Assembly: GCA_958430865.1 (NCBI GenBank)
Contig: CAUDNR010003735.1
Location: forward strand, 30,740 to 48,655
Length of the DNA: 17,916 bases
Direction of reading: 5' to 3'
DNA from: Entrophospora sp. SA101
Lineage: Eukaryota > Glomeromycota > Glomeromycetes > Entrophosporales > Entrophosporaceae
A program made the translations under genes and the position numbers. The notes beneath the pieces are model-generated. The model was not told where the DNA came from. It worked only from the letters and a program-made list of their open reading frames with translations, and did not search any database. The first letter of the stretch is position 1; the number at the start of each line of letters is the position of its first letter. Below are positions 17,395 through 17,916 of the stretch, one piece after another.

Positions 17395-17916
17395 TAATTC
17401 AATTAAATGTATAAATGAACCCTTTAGTTATAAAAGTGTAGGTTGAATAAATTAAAGATTTAATTGCTGCAATGTTCATGCTTATCGTAATAGCCAAATA
17501 ATAATTATAATAGAATTTGTGGGACACCCCAATACTATACGTATAATAATGTTGAAGTTTGATTGGGTGATTTCCAAATATAATACATCATATGATTTAC
17601 ATAGTCGATCACATATATAAATTTTCATTAATAAGGATTTTTTAGGGTTTTGCGGATTTATTATTATTTTTTTGGTGCCACAAAAAAATTTTAAAAATTA
17701 CTTTACTAGCAGTTCAAAATATAATAACAAAACACAACTTTGATTAGAATAATTATTATTATAAATAAAGAAGTTACGAGAAATTGTATAATAATATTTT
17801 TAATGGCTGTAAATTGTTTGTTTGGCTAGTACAGTGCCAGTCACAAGTACACATCCAATTGTTTCAATTTTAAAATTTTGATGATCTTTCCAAAATAAGC
17901 AATAAACAAAATTTAT
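17395..17916. other. AT-rich right edge, no gene seen
   Basis: All frames are closed within short distances and the composition is strongly A/T. I see no RNA gene, repeat array or element end, apart from the recurrence of ACTATACGTATA near 17534. Confidence 0.5.

Overview
The window is very AT-rich nuclear DNA of a eukaryote. I think an arbuscular mycorrhizal fungus (Glomeromycotina, Rhizophagus-like) is most likely. The reasons are one long intronless gene with Asn/Thr/Ser homopolymer tracts, decayed transposase-like genes of a type I associate with those fungi, and a block of DNA that reads like a relic of a Mollicutes-type bacterium, a known class of endosymbiont in these fungi. The species assignment is inference.

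Layout: 1-587 is mostly non-coding, with one possible terminal exon. 588-3304 is a decayed transposon (copy A) with a DUF7869-like DDE-type protein. 3487-5183 holds two decayed bacterial-looking genes (A) with a Shine-Dalgarno-like site, eight in-frame TGA codons where Trp fits, and terminator-like hairpins. 5014-5673 is an exact 330-bp tandem repeat. 6342-7421 is a 3' fragment of a coiled-coil gene on the minus strand. 7422-7526 is a GC-richer junction with direct repeats. 7708-10125 is a second transposon (copy B). 10308-12165 is the second copy of the bacterial-like block. 12833-16708 (minus) is the complete 1291-aa coiled-coil gene, the only clearly intact gene here. 16709-17916 is its promoter side plus AT-rich DNA with one small decayed ORF.

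Two facts organise the window. First, 2258-7421 and 9079-13912 are a direct segmental duplication of about 4.8 kb. I found one substitution (7253/13744) and one 330-bp copy-number difference. Upstream of 2258/9079 the two transposons are clearly diverged, so the left edge lies inside a transposon and looks like a recombination or conversion point. The right edge falls inside the coiled-coil gene, leaving a truncated copy.

Second, the block between transposon and gene fits bacterial genes read with UGA = Trp. Both copies carry the same frameshifts and TAA/TAG stops, so the DNA had already decayed before it was duplicated. The best reading is an old insertion of Mollicutes-related endosymbiont DNA into the fungal nucleus, later duplicated with its neighbours. 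There is no sign that the block is still expressed as protein.
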